Below, in pieces: positions 1-11,369 of a stretch of 64,000 nucleotides of DNA. The notes below the pieces were generated by a model. That model saw nothing but the letters and a program-made list of their open reading frames with translations. It made no database searches and was not told the origin of the DNA. Source of the DNA: Cricetomys ansorgei (taxonomy: Eukaryota; Chordata; Mammalia; Rodentia; Nesomyidae); assembly GCA_026225945.1 (NCBI GenBank), contig JAMJFZ010001816.1, positions 6,880,001 through 6,944,000 of the forward strand. The letters are read 5' to 3'. The first letter of the stretch is position 1, and each line of letters begins with the position of its first letter. A program made the translations under genes and the position numbers.

Positions 1-1967
1 ATTTTCATTTTTTTAAAAGAAAAACTTAATTTAAGGAAAAATACAGGCATTAATTTAGAGCTACTGATGCAATGAGATGGTGGAATATATTTGAGCTATT
101 AGCCGTTTCAATCTCCTGCCCACAAATAATTGATGAGTTTCTATTAAAGATTGACAAGCTAGCAGGGTGCAACGCATTTTTACTAGAAAATGCAGCGTGG
201 AGAGTGAATATGCATTATTCCTTGTATTCTATTGCTTCACATTAATAGTTTTGGAATTAAGCATTATGTTTCTGTGGACCTATTGATTAGCATTTAGCTT
301 GAGATGTACATGTGCCTTCTTACAGTTCCCTCTATCATAATAATTTGATCCCTCTCAGTCATTACTAGCAACCTGTTTTCATGTTAGTATTTCGAGTACT
401 TGAGGTTTTCTTTTGTCTTCTTAGTAACTGGTAAGGACATAATGCTGTGTTGAAAAACCGTAACTTGCTTTCCTAATAACGAGTGCGCCAGGTGATGTCA
501 CACACAAGACTTACAACTGGGATGGTTTCTCCTCGGGATCCCAGCAATAGAAGTCAGTTTCAGTTGTCAGTGTCGATGAAGGGTATCTGTCGCTTTTGCG
601 AGCTGTGTTTTATGTATCTTGACCATAGACCATTTTAAAAGAATACTGAGCGATCAGATAAGTGTGCTTTATATATTTTTAATTTAGAAGCCCAACATTT
701 ACTTTAAGGAAAGATAGTATAGAATGGATATTCACATCTCAGGGAACGTGAGAAATCTTTACAGGCACCCTTCCATTGTGTGGCTCATTGGGCTTGTTGA
801 AGACTTCCTTGTCCTAAGATTCAGCTTGTTTAGTAATGTGACTGTTTTAAGTGCCTTCTACTAGGCTTCTTCATTTAGCTCTTCCTCTTGTTTTGAAAGC
901 AAAGCTATCATCAGCATCTCTCTAGGAACTGATTTAAAAATCCTCCTTAATAGAACAAAAAGTGCTTTTGCAGTATTTTAAACAGCAGCTTTTCTTAACT
1001 AAACATTCAGAAAATACATTCTTTCATCATTTAGCATTGGTGCTTACCGAATCTGCCTGTACGCTGTTGTGGGGAATCCTATATTTACAAATTTGTGAGA
1101 AGGAAATTGCACACACGTTTTATTTGCTCCTCATTTCATTCCACTTGCCCCATTATAGCCAAGTAGCGGCAATGGGGCAATGGGCGGGATTCCTCGCAAA
1201 ACACTACGTTTTAATAAAAGGGTGGCAGACGCTTCATTTTACCCAGGGCGCTTCGTAGCTGTGTTTGCACTCTCAGGAGATCATACACAAGGACATGGGA
1301 GTGTGCTGCTGACATGCTGCCTGTGAGGACCGGTTCACTAGTATGCACATGCGTTGTAAATCAACAGATTACTTAATGTAACCAGTGCACGTGTCAATCA
1401 AAAGTCTCCAGGCCTGGAAACATGGATGCTGAAGTATGGGTGTGGGTATATATTTTAAGCGACTACAAAAACTGTGTTTTGTGATCTATGACCTTCTTAG
1501 TTGAACCCCATTACATATTTTGATTTTTGTTCTCATTACAGAACCAAAATCAATCTGACAATTGGCTTTCGAGGAAAATTGGCATTTCACAAAGGCGGCA
1601 GAAAGTTCCAGCACTGTCAAATGCATCTTTTGGTTTTAATCTTACCATATGGTTACCTATAATATGTGGCGAGGGCTATTAAGACCAGAAATAATAGTTT
1701 TTGGGGCACCTATGGTTCTCTTGAGTACTTATGAATATTTTTTGTCTGCAGAAGAATAAATAGGTGAAAATAGCTCACCAGCATATGGCTTGTTTTATCC
1801 TTAGGCATTGCCTGGGGTGACTGAAACATCCTCGGATTTCAGTATTGGAAAGCGAAATACACAACAAGGAAAACTTTATTAAAATGTATGTTAACCCGTT
1901 TCTGTATGTTCATTTTCAATTCTTCATAAGAAAGCATGATGTATCATTTTGTGTGTGTCATTCCTTA
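1..1967. other. AT-rich unique non-coding DNA
   Basis: No gene or recognisable repeat is seen. The longest open frame (98 codons at 962-1258) resembles nothing I know and has no coding signature. Positions 60-260 hold homeodomain- and POU-like motifs (AATAATTGATG, ATATGCATTATTCC) in otherwise unique sequence and are a candidate conserved non-coding block. A short A run closes the stretch. Confidence 0.7.
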
Positions 1968-1981
1968 AAAAAAAAAAAAAA
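1968..1981. repeat. Poly(A) run
   Basis: An uninterrupted run of about 14 A. No SINE or processed-gene body is recognisable upstream, so it is not clearly a retroposon tail. Confidence 0.8.
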
Positions 1982-2129
1982 GACGAGTCAAGTGAAGGAG
2001 CATATTTAATGGGGCGATTTTATGGGAAACATTATACAAATGGCAGTGCGTGTGATTCCCATTATTAAAATAATTTGTCATTGTACGAAAAAAGGTATAA
2101 ATTTCATGAAAGAGTCTTCTTCAGTTATC

Positions 2130-2134
<5 letters not shown>

Positions 2135-2160
<26 letters not shown>
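2135..2160. repeat. Poly(T) run, about 26 nt
   Basis: A perfect homopolymer of T. It could be the tail of a minus-strand retroposon, but the following sequence (2161 onward) looks unique rather than SINE-like, so it is called only as a simple repeat. Confidence 0.9.
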
Positions 2161-2560
2161 AATGACAGTGGCTTTTGTGCGGTAAAGACAGACACGTTCT
2201 CAGGCAAAGCCCATTTCAGGCCAGAATTTCTGAAAGCCCTATTAATGTTTCATGCTAATCAAGGAGAGTGGGAAATAGAGCTGACAGGTGCTTTCTACTC
2301 TGCTTATTCCTGTCTGCCTGCATTAGACATTACTAGCTAAAACAGGACCAATGGGGTTCTTATCCGATGCTTATAGTAAGAAGGAGAAAAAAGTAAAATG
2401 ATTCTTGGCTTAAGTTTGCTGTTGTTTTTGGTCTTGGATGAGCTGATAACATTGCTGGTCATATGAGCACATTGATTATTAATAAATCTGTTTTACTCTA
2501 AACTGCAACCTCAAAAGGGACCTGCCATTTGGACCTAGCATTCAAGCACAGTGAGCCATG
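2161..2560. other. Candidate conserved non-coding block
   Basis: Unique, moderately AT-rich sequence with closely spaced ATTAAT (about 2241), the octamer-like ATGCTAAT (about 2252) and TTGATTATTAATAAATC (about 2472). This resembles developmental enhancers in gene deserts. The call is inference from motif density; conservation could not be measured. Confidence 0.3.
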
Positions 2561-3006
2561 CTGATTTTGAATCTATGGAGAGGTCCATCTGGGCTTGTCA
2601 TGTTAGAACATTGTACCTATAGGTTGCTTGAGTCTTTGTCTATATCTGCAATATCAAATGGAAATTTCATAGATGAATATGATAAACTTAGTCTCCATAA
2701 TGTTATCTAGGGACATCATTATAATAAATATACTTCCTGCGCTCTTCAGTAGAACACCTGTAACTACACATTTCAAAGCTCAGGGACAGGAGGAGTGCAT
2801 TCCATCACAAAATCAGAACCAAGGAAAGATGATTTATTGGTCAGAAAAGATGTGTTTTTTATTATTGTTGTCATTTTGCTGTTATGATGTTTAACTGATA
2901 GGATATCTTATGATTTCTTGATAAAGTCCAACTTCCATGTTCTTAGGAAAAAGTTTTTATTTATCTCAATAGTAAGTGCTTAAAATGATAATTTAACAGA
3001 ACTTAC
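2561..3006. other. Unique non-coding DNA
   Basis: No gene or clear repeat. A 73-codon frame at 2673-2894 is not recognisable as a protein. Confidence 0.65.
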
Positions 3007-3150
3007 TTTTCTAATCTTTTATTCATAAAATGCCTCCTTTTCCTTAAAGTGCATTAAGGTATGCCAAGGACCATTACATTCAACTTTGACTCTTGGGAAT
3101 CTTTCCATATCTACTGTCCTTCATGAAAAGGTGAATGGTGACATTCGCCT
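3007..3150. repeat. Diverged copy A of a local duplicated segment
   Basis: About 140 bp that align in direct orientation with 3925-4078. Both share ATAAAATGC, TATGCCAAGG, CCATTAC, TTCAACT, a CTACTGTC core and GTGAATGGT in the same order, with many substitutions. The family is not one I can name. The second copy lies inside an L1 3' end. Confidence 0.75.
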
Positions 3151-3734
3151 TTTTGCTTTGGTAGAAATGACACATTACTGTGAACTGTTTACAAGTAACA
3201 CGGGCAGGTCACAAACAGTCTTAACGAAAGAACAAACTATGGTTTTCTATAGTTGAGAGGTAAAGGAATACTCACTTTCCTTATTTCTGGAAAATGAAAA
3301 CTCTTTTATATTGTTAGTTGCTGTCCCCCAACCCCCAAATTCAACTGCTCTAAGACTGTATGAAGTTCAATAAAACGTTATGTCGAGTATTCCCATAAAG
3401 CACGTTTGAGGCTGTAGAGCCTATGATCATGCCAAAAGGATTGTAAATACTTTCTTTCCTTTTGCCTCAGTAAGGTGTACTTTCTAGCCATATTCGCATA
3501 TCTGGGCTAAAGCAAAACAAGGAAGGAAACCTAGGTAGGAATGTAATGAAAGTCAGCTTTTTCTTTTCAGCTTCCCAGATGATAGCAGGTTTTCACTTTT
3601 ACGCCTGCTTTTCTTGAAGGAAATGGTCTAGCATAAAAAGTAGTCATTGCAGAATTCAGAGAAACACATGCTGATGCAGTAGTATTGCTACTGAAGTGAT
3701 TCCTTAAGATAGCTTTTTTAATAATATATTTTTC
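3151..3734. other. Unique non-coding DNA
   Basis: No gene or recognised repeat in this stretch of nearly 600 bp. Confidence 0.6.
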
Positions 3735-4690
3735 TTAATTCTTAGAGAATTTTACATAGAGTACCTTATGCATATTTACTCTGACTCCTCCTCCAACTCC
3801 TTCCAGAACTACCCCCATTCTTTCTTTTGGATAAGACTATATTTTTTGCAGTAGTTGTCCTGGTCCTCTGGGTCTTACAATATTTTCATTTCTCTCAATA
3901 ATTATATGCTTATAAGCATGACTTACTTTTTCACTTATTTTATTCAATAAAATGCATTTTTTTTTTCTTAAACTATGTTTAGATATGCCAAGGGCCATTA
4001 CCTTCAACTCTGGCTCCTGAGAGTTTGTCATTTTCATCTACCTACTGTCTTGCATAAGACAGTGAATGGTAACACGTGTTCTCTCTTCTGTGATGTTCCC
4101 TGAGCTTTAAGTATTAAGATTGGGTTGTATTACGGCTGGGCATCCACGGTCAGTTTATCTATACATTTGACAAGTGTGGTTTGCTGTAATGATGTCCATC
4201 TGTTCTTCGAAGGGCAAGAGTCACATTTCTATGGGTATTGTGATAGGTATTTAGAATGCAGCTAGAAATCATACTGCTTTAGGCAACTGGCAGTAGTGTG
4301 TTCTCCTTCAGGTTCTATGGTCTCACCAGCTACAGGTAGCTGGTTAAGTTTACAGTAATAGGCGTGAATCCTCTCCTATTTAAAAGGCCTTATGTCCAAT
4401 TGAGTTGCTGCTTCTTATCCCCAGAATATAAGCATCACTACAGAATATCTTGCCAGTGAGTTGTTACTGTAGTTTGTTGGTAGTGTAGTTGGCTAGGACT
4501 ATTGATTGCTTTTCTCCATTGGTTTCTTGCATGGCTCCTTCTAACCTATAAGAGTTAGTCCTCAATGAGGAGGCTTATAGGTCAGAAGCAGATCCATTTC
4601 TCCAAGTCCCGTGTCTGAGATGTGTGGTGTTCTCAACAGGAGGTTCTTACCTTCTTTTTTTGGAAGGCGGAGGCATCATTGAAATAAAAC
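3735..4690 (-). mobile_element. L1 (Lx-like) 3' UTR fragment, interrupted
   Basis: Read on the minus strand this is the 3' end of a rodent L1. On the plus strand it shows the typical order: GAATTTTACA near the tail, pyrimidine-rich CTCCTCCAACTCCTTCC, CCTCTGGGTCTTACAAT, then TGTGATGTTCCCTGAGC, CATCCACGGTCAG and the CATCTGTTCTTCGAAGGG segment. No ORF2 remains, so it is a dead 5'-truncated copy. Between 3896 and 4080 it is split by a 183-bp insert flanked by TCTCTC. Confidence 0.85.
3897..4079. mobile_element. 183-bp insert inside the L1 3' UTR
   Basis: The L1 sequence stops at TTTCATTTCTCTC and resumes at CTCTCTTCTGTGATG. The six bases TCTCTC occur at 3891-3896 and again at 4080-4085, like a target-site duplication. 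Most of the insert (about 3925-4078) is a diverged direct copy of 3007-3150. It has no open frame and no SINE promoter boxes that I recognise. Identity is unknown. Confidence 0.65.
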
Positions 4691-4719
4691 ATTTCAAATC
4701 CTATAAAAACCACAAATAC

Positions 4720-5225
4720 TTGCTTTTTACTTTTTGTATTCTTTGAGAATTTCGTGCATGTATGTAATGGAATCTGATTGTGTCTACCCCTTCGTGCCCC
4801 CTTCCAACTCCCCTTGAGATCACTTTATGCATGCACTTCTCAACCTCATGTCTTTGTCTCCTTTTTTATTTTTAATGACCCAGTAGGTTCATTTACAGCT
4901 GCATGCATGTGTAGCAGATTGTGGAGCCATCCATTGAGACATGAGCAGTGCCTACCAGTGGCCATACCCTCCCAAAAGAATGATTCCTTTACCCCCAGCT
5001 GCTGTCAACTGCGACTAGCTCTTCAGTTAGGGGTGGGACATCAAGGGATCCTCCCCTGTCCATACTGGAACTTTGGCTTGCAGGATTTTGTACAGGTCTT
5101 GTGCAAAGAACCACAGATCCTGAGAGCTCATAAGTGCGATAGTCATGCCATATCCAGAAGACTCTCCTTCATAGCACTCCATCCTATCTTCTGACTTTTA
5201 CTTTCATTTCGCCTCTCTTTAACAA
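4720..5225 (-). mobile_element. L1 3' end fragment
   Basis: A second minus-strand L1 3' end. It starts with TTTGAGAATTTCGTGCATG and a CT-rich stretch, then carries the familiar 3' UTR words GTGCAAAGAACCACAG, AAGTGCGATAGTCATGCC and CCAGAAGACTCTCC. The 138-codon frame at 4778-5194 is only the reverse strand of this element. Confidence 0.85.
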
Positions 5226-5639
5226 TGTGCCCTTCCCCTTGATTGTGGCAGGTTGTTGATAATGATGTCAAAATTTTACATGTACTCAACATTTTGCATT
5301 ATTGTAAGGAGGTCCACAAATTACATAAAGGCTAAACAGGGACAACAGGTTAAAAAAATTCTTCTATTCATATCACCCCAAATAGGTCTAAAACAATAAT
5401 TGAGATCCAAACTAACCTTGTACAGCAATAAGGAATCTTTTCATTCAGACTAGAGGCAAAAGAGGTCCAGATACTCTGTGGCTTTGATACTTTCTCTTGA
5501 ATTTGAAACTAGAAATGGAGACTGTGCTTCTAGCACAGTTGTCTGTATTTCCTGTGGAAATCACAACTAGAAGTTTGGGTTTTGAACTATGTAGAGTGTC
5601 ATCTTTTTTGCTTGTGATGGGGGGCTCATGATCAAGTGG
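5226..5639. other. Unique non-coding DNA
   Basis: Nothing recognised. The minus-strand frame at 5445-5711 runs into the adjacent SINE and is not a gene. Confidence 0.6.
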
Positions 5640-5888
5640 CTGTACATAAACAGGTGTGCATGCATATGTGTGCAAGTGTGTGTGCAAATGCATGTGAAGG
5701 CCAGAGGTCAACCTTAGTTGTCATTCAACTGTCATCTGTCCCATTTTGAGACAGGGCTTCTCACTGGCCTGGAGATCACTGAGTCATTTGTGTTTACAAG
5801 CGCAAGTCACCACACCTAGTGTTTTTATCTATGTTCTGTCCTTGTGATGTGTGGTGAGCACGTTATTAACTGAGCTATCTCTCCAACC
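5640..5888 (-). mobile_element. B4/RSINE1-type SINE
   Basis: On the plus strand it runs from a GT-rich tail through AAGGCCAGAGGTCAACC, TTTTGAGACAGGGCTTCTCA and a B1-like CACCACACCTAG to the tRNA-like head ACTGAGCTATCTCTCCAACC. That order (tRNA-derived head fused to a B1-like body) fits the composite rodent B4/RSINE1 group in minus orientation. Confidence 0.85.
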
Positions 5889-6169
5889 AAACTTCATCTC
5901 TCTAATGCCACTGAGAGGATTCACCCTTGACGAGCTCCAAGCGAATACAAGGTAAAATTATGAGATGTTACTTTGGATGAAGGCTTACCAGTGTGTGAGA
6001 TAATAACAGATTCATTGGGGAGCCTCGCGCTAACCAGTGAGAAAACTATGTAAAGAGGCAATTGGCTATTAATATTTTTTCTATAAGACTACATTTGGTT
6101 TTTACTAATGATGCATATTAGCTATAGCCAGAACACTACATTATTCTTAAATATGTGTTATTCATAAGT

Positions 6170-6290
6170 CTGCTTCGTGCGATCTCTCTGCCCTTGCTTA
6201 GTCCAGGGCTTGGCACTCAGCAGATAACCAAAAGTAAAATAGCTTCGGGGTGATGAAAAAGTGAATAAGTGAAGAAATAAGTGAAGTGGA
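6170..6290 (+). mobile_element. Possible L2 or MIR 3' end relic
   Basis: CCAGGGCTTGGCACTCAGCA followed by GTGAATAAGTGAAG resembles the L2/MIR 3' end (a CTTGGCAC word, then a GAATGAATG-like tail). The match is short and weak. Confidence 0.4.
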
Positions 6291-7639
6291 AAATATCCAG
6301 TGATGTAGCAAACTAAAGCGCTCCATGCTGACTTTCAAAAGTTACTGTAGCTTACACCCTCAATCTCCTATAAAATTTACAAACGCTCACCATCTTTTGC
6401 TTTCACTTAGACTTCTTCACATCTTTAACATAGTCTTTCGAATTTCCAAATACTTAGTTTCTACCTCACTGGAATGAAGTTGATGGTTGACAGCATGCAA
6501 ATTAATATAAAAAGGATTAGTTCTGGCAAATTTTGCAGGCAGTGGGTACTATCAAAATGATATTGAAATGCTAGCCTCAAATCACACTTGTCTGGAAAAG
6601 ACATGTGATTCATGCCTACTACTTTGTAGAAATTTACTAAAAATCTCCTTGTTTTATCATTACATATAACTATATAATTCTTATAATCAGTAGCTTGAAT
6701 ATCTATTTACAAATATTTTGGAGTTCTAAGATTATTGCTATTGAAACTGACATTAGCTTTTATAGTCATAACCAAAATTAATAAGACTACTAGTTGATTT
6801 TAATCAGCATTTATCCTCCTCTTGTCTAGACAACCTTAAATTGTTCAATTGTTCAATACCTTTCCATGGAGTACATAAACAATTCCACAATGTACTGGCT
6901 TTTCCACACAAATTTGGCATTTAAGGTTTTAATTTTCTTTTTCAATGTTGGAGCCTTAAAAATGTCCTGTTACTTGGACTTGCCTTAGTGAAGCTATAGT
7001 TAGATATTTGATATGCAGTGTAGTTTCCTAGTACAGGGATATAGACAAGTTTTCATCAGATATGGCTTATCAGTATTTCTCAGGCTATTATAGTAAGAGC
7101 TAGATTAATTTGATTTGTTTAGCAGATACAAATGCATTCTCTGTAATAACATATATTTTAAAGCTTTTTTATATAAGGTTTCCAGAAAGAGAGCGACTTT
7201 TAATGGGATCATCCTTATAATGCCTGTCACTTTTTCTAAAGGAGAAGTCACATCCTGAGTATAACTGTCATTTCTAAACCAAGGGAATAGAGTCCCCGGA
7301 TAAGAATAAATAGACATATAAAGAAAAGCGTTGAGATTTCAGTGTCACACCCTAGAAGCTATTTCTGTGTGGTTTCCCCAAATAGGAGAAAAAAAAACAC
7401 CTAAATCTATTTGTCAGGGACATATCAGAAGAGACTAGTAGTCAACTCCAGAAGCCATAACAAGCATATTTGTTATACAGAATCAGTTCCCAGCAAGTTC
7501 ATGTCCTGTTGCTATTAAACCTTCTGGTATGGACGATCTTCAAATAGACTGTGCCTTGAGAGGTATAAGAAAGACTCCTCAGTCAACACTAGAATGACTG
7601 GAAACAGGGTTTGTGTGGGACATATGACCATGTAAGATG

Positions 7640-7679
7640 CTGAATTCCCCTAACTGAAGACCCTGAATTCCCCTAACTG
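7640..7679. repeat. 17-bp direct repeat, 23-bp period
   Basis: CTGAATTCCCCTAACTG occurs perfectly at 7640-7656 and 7663-7679, a small local tandem duplication. Confidence 0.9.
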
Positions 7680-8099
7680 GTCCCCAAAGGGATCTCCCAA
7701 TTAAACAAATCTCTATGATATTTTAATTTCAGTTGAAATTAGAGTCAATTAGAGGGAATCTTAAATGCTTAAGTAGGAAACACATTTTAAGAAAGAATTA
7801 TCAATTGGATTAGTGTCTCCTAGCCCCTTCTAGTCACAATTTGGGAGAGACTGTCTATGGGGAGAAAAGAAGAGTTGAACTAACAGGGGAAAGTCTATGC
7901 TTATTTCCATATTGAACCCTAGCAGAAAAATTCATCCAAGCCAATGGATGATCTTGTCCTGACCAGGCAATCAAGGTATATGGTATATGGGGTAAAAAGA
8001 TGGGGGAAGATACAAGGCTAAGCGCAATGGCCAATACGAAAGAAAGATACACTGGTGAGCTGTGTAAGAGGTCTATTTAAGACACTCGCATGTGAGAAA

Positions 8100-8340
8100 C
8101 TGTTTAAGTAACTGTAATAAATCATTAATGAGTGAGCAGTAAAACACTGTTTAATCATTAATTAACCATGTATTAACAGTAGAAAATATTAACAATTCAT
8201 CCTGAATGCACTTGATGACAACTACAGTATTAAGTGCGTGTGGATTCGTGTAATTGACTATTTAACTTACTTTCTAATTAAGTTTTAATATAGTTATAAT
8301 TAAATTATTGGAGTTTTTGCTTCTGTTAACCACCTAAATA
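8100..8340. other. Candidate conserved non-coding block
   Basis: Dense TAAT-core sites. AATCATTAAT is repeated exactly at 8120-8129 and 8153-8162, followed by TTAATTAACC-like and TCTAATTAAG words. This suggests a homeodomain- or POU-bound element. Inference only. Confidence 0.3.
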
Positions 8341-10195
8341 ATATGATGTTATACAAGATGATTATCAGCCTAACTTTGCAGTTCTGTCTTGCTTATTGCT
8401 AAAGTCCCCTTCTATACAGATGTAGGTTCACTTAAATGATAAAATATCTCCAAAGGCAATAGGGATTTCACACAATCGTTTGCATTTAGATCTACACGTC
8501 TCCCTTTTGTTCTTTTGTTTTCAAATCTACCAAAATGATATTTAATCTGAAATCGACTTGACTTGCTTGAAGAATTCTCGAATTCTTAGATGACCAGTAC
8601 TTCTAAAGCAATTGTCACACAAATCTTCTTTCTGCCACAACCCAAATGTTACCTAAAGGAATTCTGCATGTTTAACTAAAATTTCACGCTTATGTTGTAC
8701 TTTGAGAAGTTACTAACTCATTCATTTTTTATTATAAGGGGACAATATGTAAAATGGAAACATATTTTGCCTTAAAGACAGCATTTAACTTAAGCAATGA
8801 CATCCCATTTTATATATTTGTGATAAAATACCTTCAAGGAAATTGAGTTCACAAAAAAAAAGAATGAAAGAAATAAAGAAAAATAGGACCAGGAATAAAA
8901 AGTTTGTTACTTTATAGGTTAGGAAAGCAATGTAAATTGTAGCCTTAATATAATCTTCTTCTAGTTAATATTATAACAATGATTCTTAGTAATTATATTT
9001 GTAGAAAACAAAGTGTATTAACTTGTTTATGTGTCAGGAACGTGAGACAATTGACTATCTTCCGTGGATCATAGATCCTAGGAATACATTTTACTGAAAT
9101 AGAATATTAACATTTTTAATCAAATGTTTACAGAAAATAAATATTTCAGTTAACCATCTGAACAACAAAAATAATTGCAGCCAGTAATCTTGCCATTGGG
9201 GACTCTGGATTAGTTGTGAAGAGGAGGTAAACAGAAAGAGAAGCTTATCTCAGATGCTTGAGTTAACTCTGGGATGCCTAAGTGTGTGGAAGGTAAAGGA
9301 CTGTATTTACAGAGCCATCAGTTCACATCACAAAGCTATGGCCCTGTGGCCTTCGTCACACTTGTCAACCAATCTGCACCATTATTCAATCGGGTGGGAA
9401 GCAGGGAATCCTAGACCAGAGGGTACAATCCTGAATAAATGGATTTGTCTACCCTAACAAGGCCACATTTGATTGAATGACTGGCCAGTCACTAACTCTA
9501 CCTTACCCCCGTCCCCACAGGCAATGCTGTAGAACTGTCATGGGGAAAATGCAATTGCTAGGACCCTCAAAAGTTCTTTTTCTTTCCATTTGAAATTTAG
9601 TTTCCCTATATGTCCAATTATGAGTTGATTGACTTTTATAATATAAACTTTTCTGGCTGAAAGGCAAAAAAATCAGAAAGTTTCTTATAATAACTTCAAC
9701 AACATTTTGTGGCAGAGACAAGGCAAAACTGCTTTTCATGGCAGGGGTAAAGCTGTTTATCTAAGTCATCGTTCTCAGTTCCAGAAAGTCATGTGCAGGG
9801 TCACCTGGAGTATAAGTGAGGTGTTCTTCCTCTCCTAGAACAAGAAAATGTAATCTGCTATGTCTTTTCATAATACTATACACTTCAGTGCTGCAGCTTC
9901 AGTCAGCCCAACAGCGGTGAATAAAGTCTCTAAAGTAACTTTAGAGAAAATTCTACTGCTGCTAATTGAGGGTATCCCTATCTTCGAAAGACCTTGTTAG
10001 GGCCTTATGCAAAGTGCTGTAGCTATTGAATGTAATTACGGACTTGCTGGCAATCAGTTCAGAGAGCCTGTCTGGTGGCCCCCACCAGGCTCACCCTCAG
10101 GGGACAGTGATTCCGAATATTCGGGAACCTGGACGATTTGGGATCTCTGACTTAGTCTAAATGACCAAGTCTTCCTGAAGTAAAAGGTTAGCACA

Positions 10196-10408
10196 GGGCT
10201 GGAGAAATGGCTCCGCAGTTAAGAATATTTGCTGGCAGTGTGGAAAACTCAAGTTTGTTTCCCAGTAGCAACACACACATTGGCATGGAACCTCCTGTAA
10301 CTCCAGTTCCAAGAGATCCGATGCCCTCTTCTGGCCACTGCAGGTACCGGGTACACGCAGAGTGCACATAAATAAACATTCAGGCCAAACATTCACACAC
10401 ATAAGAAG
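10196..10408 (+). mobile_element. B3-type SINE
   Basis: Begins GGGCTGGAGAAATGGCTCCG (tRNA-derived head), followed by CCTGTAACTCCAGTTCCA and GATGCCCTCTTCTGGCC, and ends in an ACACACATAA tail. Typical B3 (B2 superfamily), plus strand. The opposing open frames here (10157-10402) are its antisense. Confidence 0.92.
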
Positions 10409-11019
10409 GTAAAGCAGTTAATATACCAGGCCACTTCCTCTTAGCACCAAAGTCATTCAAAGTCAGTGAAGAATAATGAGACGAAAGGAAGTTTTGTAGA
10501 ACACTGCTGGTGGTAAATGGCTTTTATATTTTGGGAATCCTTCCTCAAAGGAAAAGCAATGAAAAAGGAATTTAGCTTTGGATGTCAAACCACTGGGAAA
10601 TATTCTAGCTGGAATTTTCACTCCAGACTTTATGTGTTAGGACTGAGCTTACTTCCTTGAAGACTAGCAGAACCCCAGAGCTTATCCCTGCATTTACAAC
10701 CCCTCAGGTCAGCGTTGCGCAATGGGAAAGACTATGAACCACATACATAACTTTAATGTTGATTTTAGCAATACATTTTACTTAACACAGCAGCTCAAAT
10801 AATTTCAACATGTCAGTCATTTTGAAATTTATGTTAGTGGAAAAGATGATAGATGTTTTTCAGTTACAGTGCTCAGCTTTCGTCACGGTGCTGCTCGGAA
10901 CACAGGGGCGGCGGTAAGAGTCCACAGCCGCGAATGATCATTTCATGAGGGGCACGAGTAATGTATAAAGGACGAAGTGTCAAGTGAATAATAGCTACAC
11001 TTAAAATGATGTTTTGAGG
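10409..11019. other. Unique non-coding DNA
   Basis: No gene or repeat recognised. Around 10880-10940 there is a small cluster of CpGs (for example GGGGCGGCGG), unusual for this AT-rich window but far below CpG-island size. Confidence 0.6.
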
Positions 11020-11325
11020 TTATTATATATATCGTATATCATATATATGTGTATATAATGTAGATAATATATATTATAATATGTTATATTATAATTATAT
11101 ATAATTATATGATCATACACAATATAGAATTATATTATAATAATTATAATTGTATATAATTATAAATTAAAAAATTATAAATTTATAAATTAAAAATATA
11201 ATTATAATTATAAAAATGATTATAATTATATTATATATAATATATATACTATAATATAACAATAATATAATATATATAATTATATATATATAAATATATA
11301 TAATATATATAATATATATTATAAG
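11020..11325. repeat. AT-rich low-complexity tract
   Basis: About 300 bp made almost only of TA, TATA, ATTATA and TTATAA words with a few G or C. It abuts the L1 fragment that follows after a short gap. Confidence 0.92.
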
Positions 11326-11369
11326 CCACCAATGTTTCCCTTAAAAATCTTTAAAAATTTTTTGAGACT

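Larger units (their letters stand above)
5889..10195. other. Unique non-coding DNA, 4.3 kb
   Basis: No gene seen. It contains a possible L2 3' end (6170-6290), a 17-bp direct repeat (7640-7679) and a homeodomain-rich block (8100-8340), listed separately. The remaining sequence is AT-rich and shows no repeat I can name. Confidence 0.65.

Noticed and set aside
4778..5194. 138-codon plus-strand frame
   Set aside because: It is the antisense of a minus-strand L1 3' end.
10196..10270. tRNA-like sequence at SINE heads (also 31345, 53385, 61555)
   Set aside because: These are promoter heads of B3 SINEs and would not fold into a functional tRNA; not annotated as tRNA genes.
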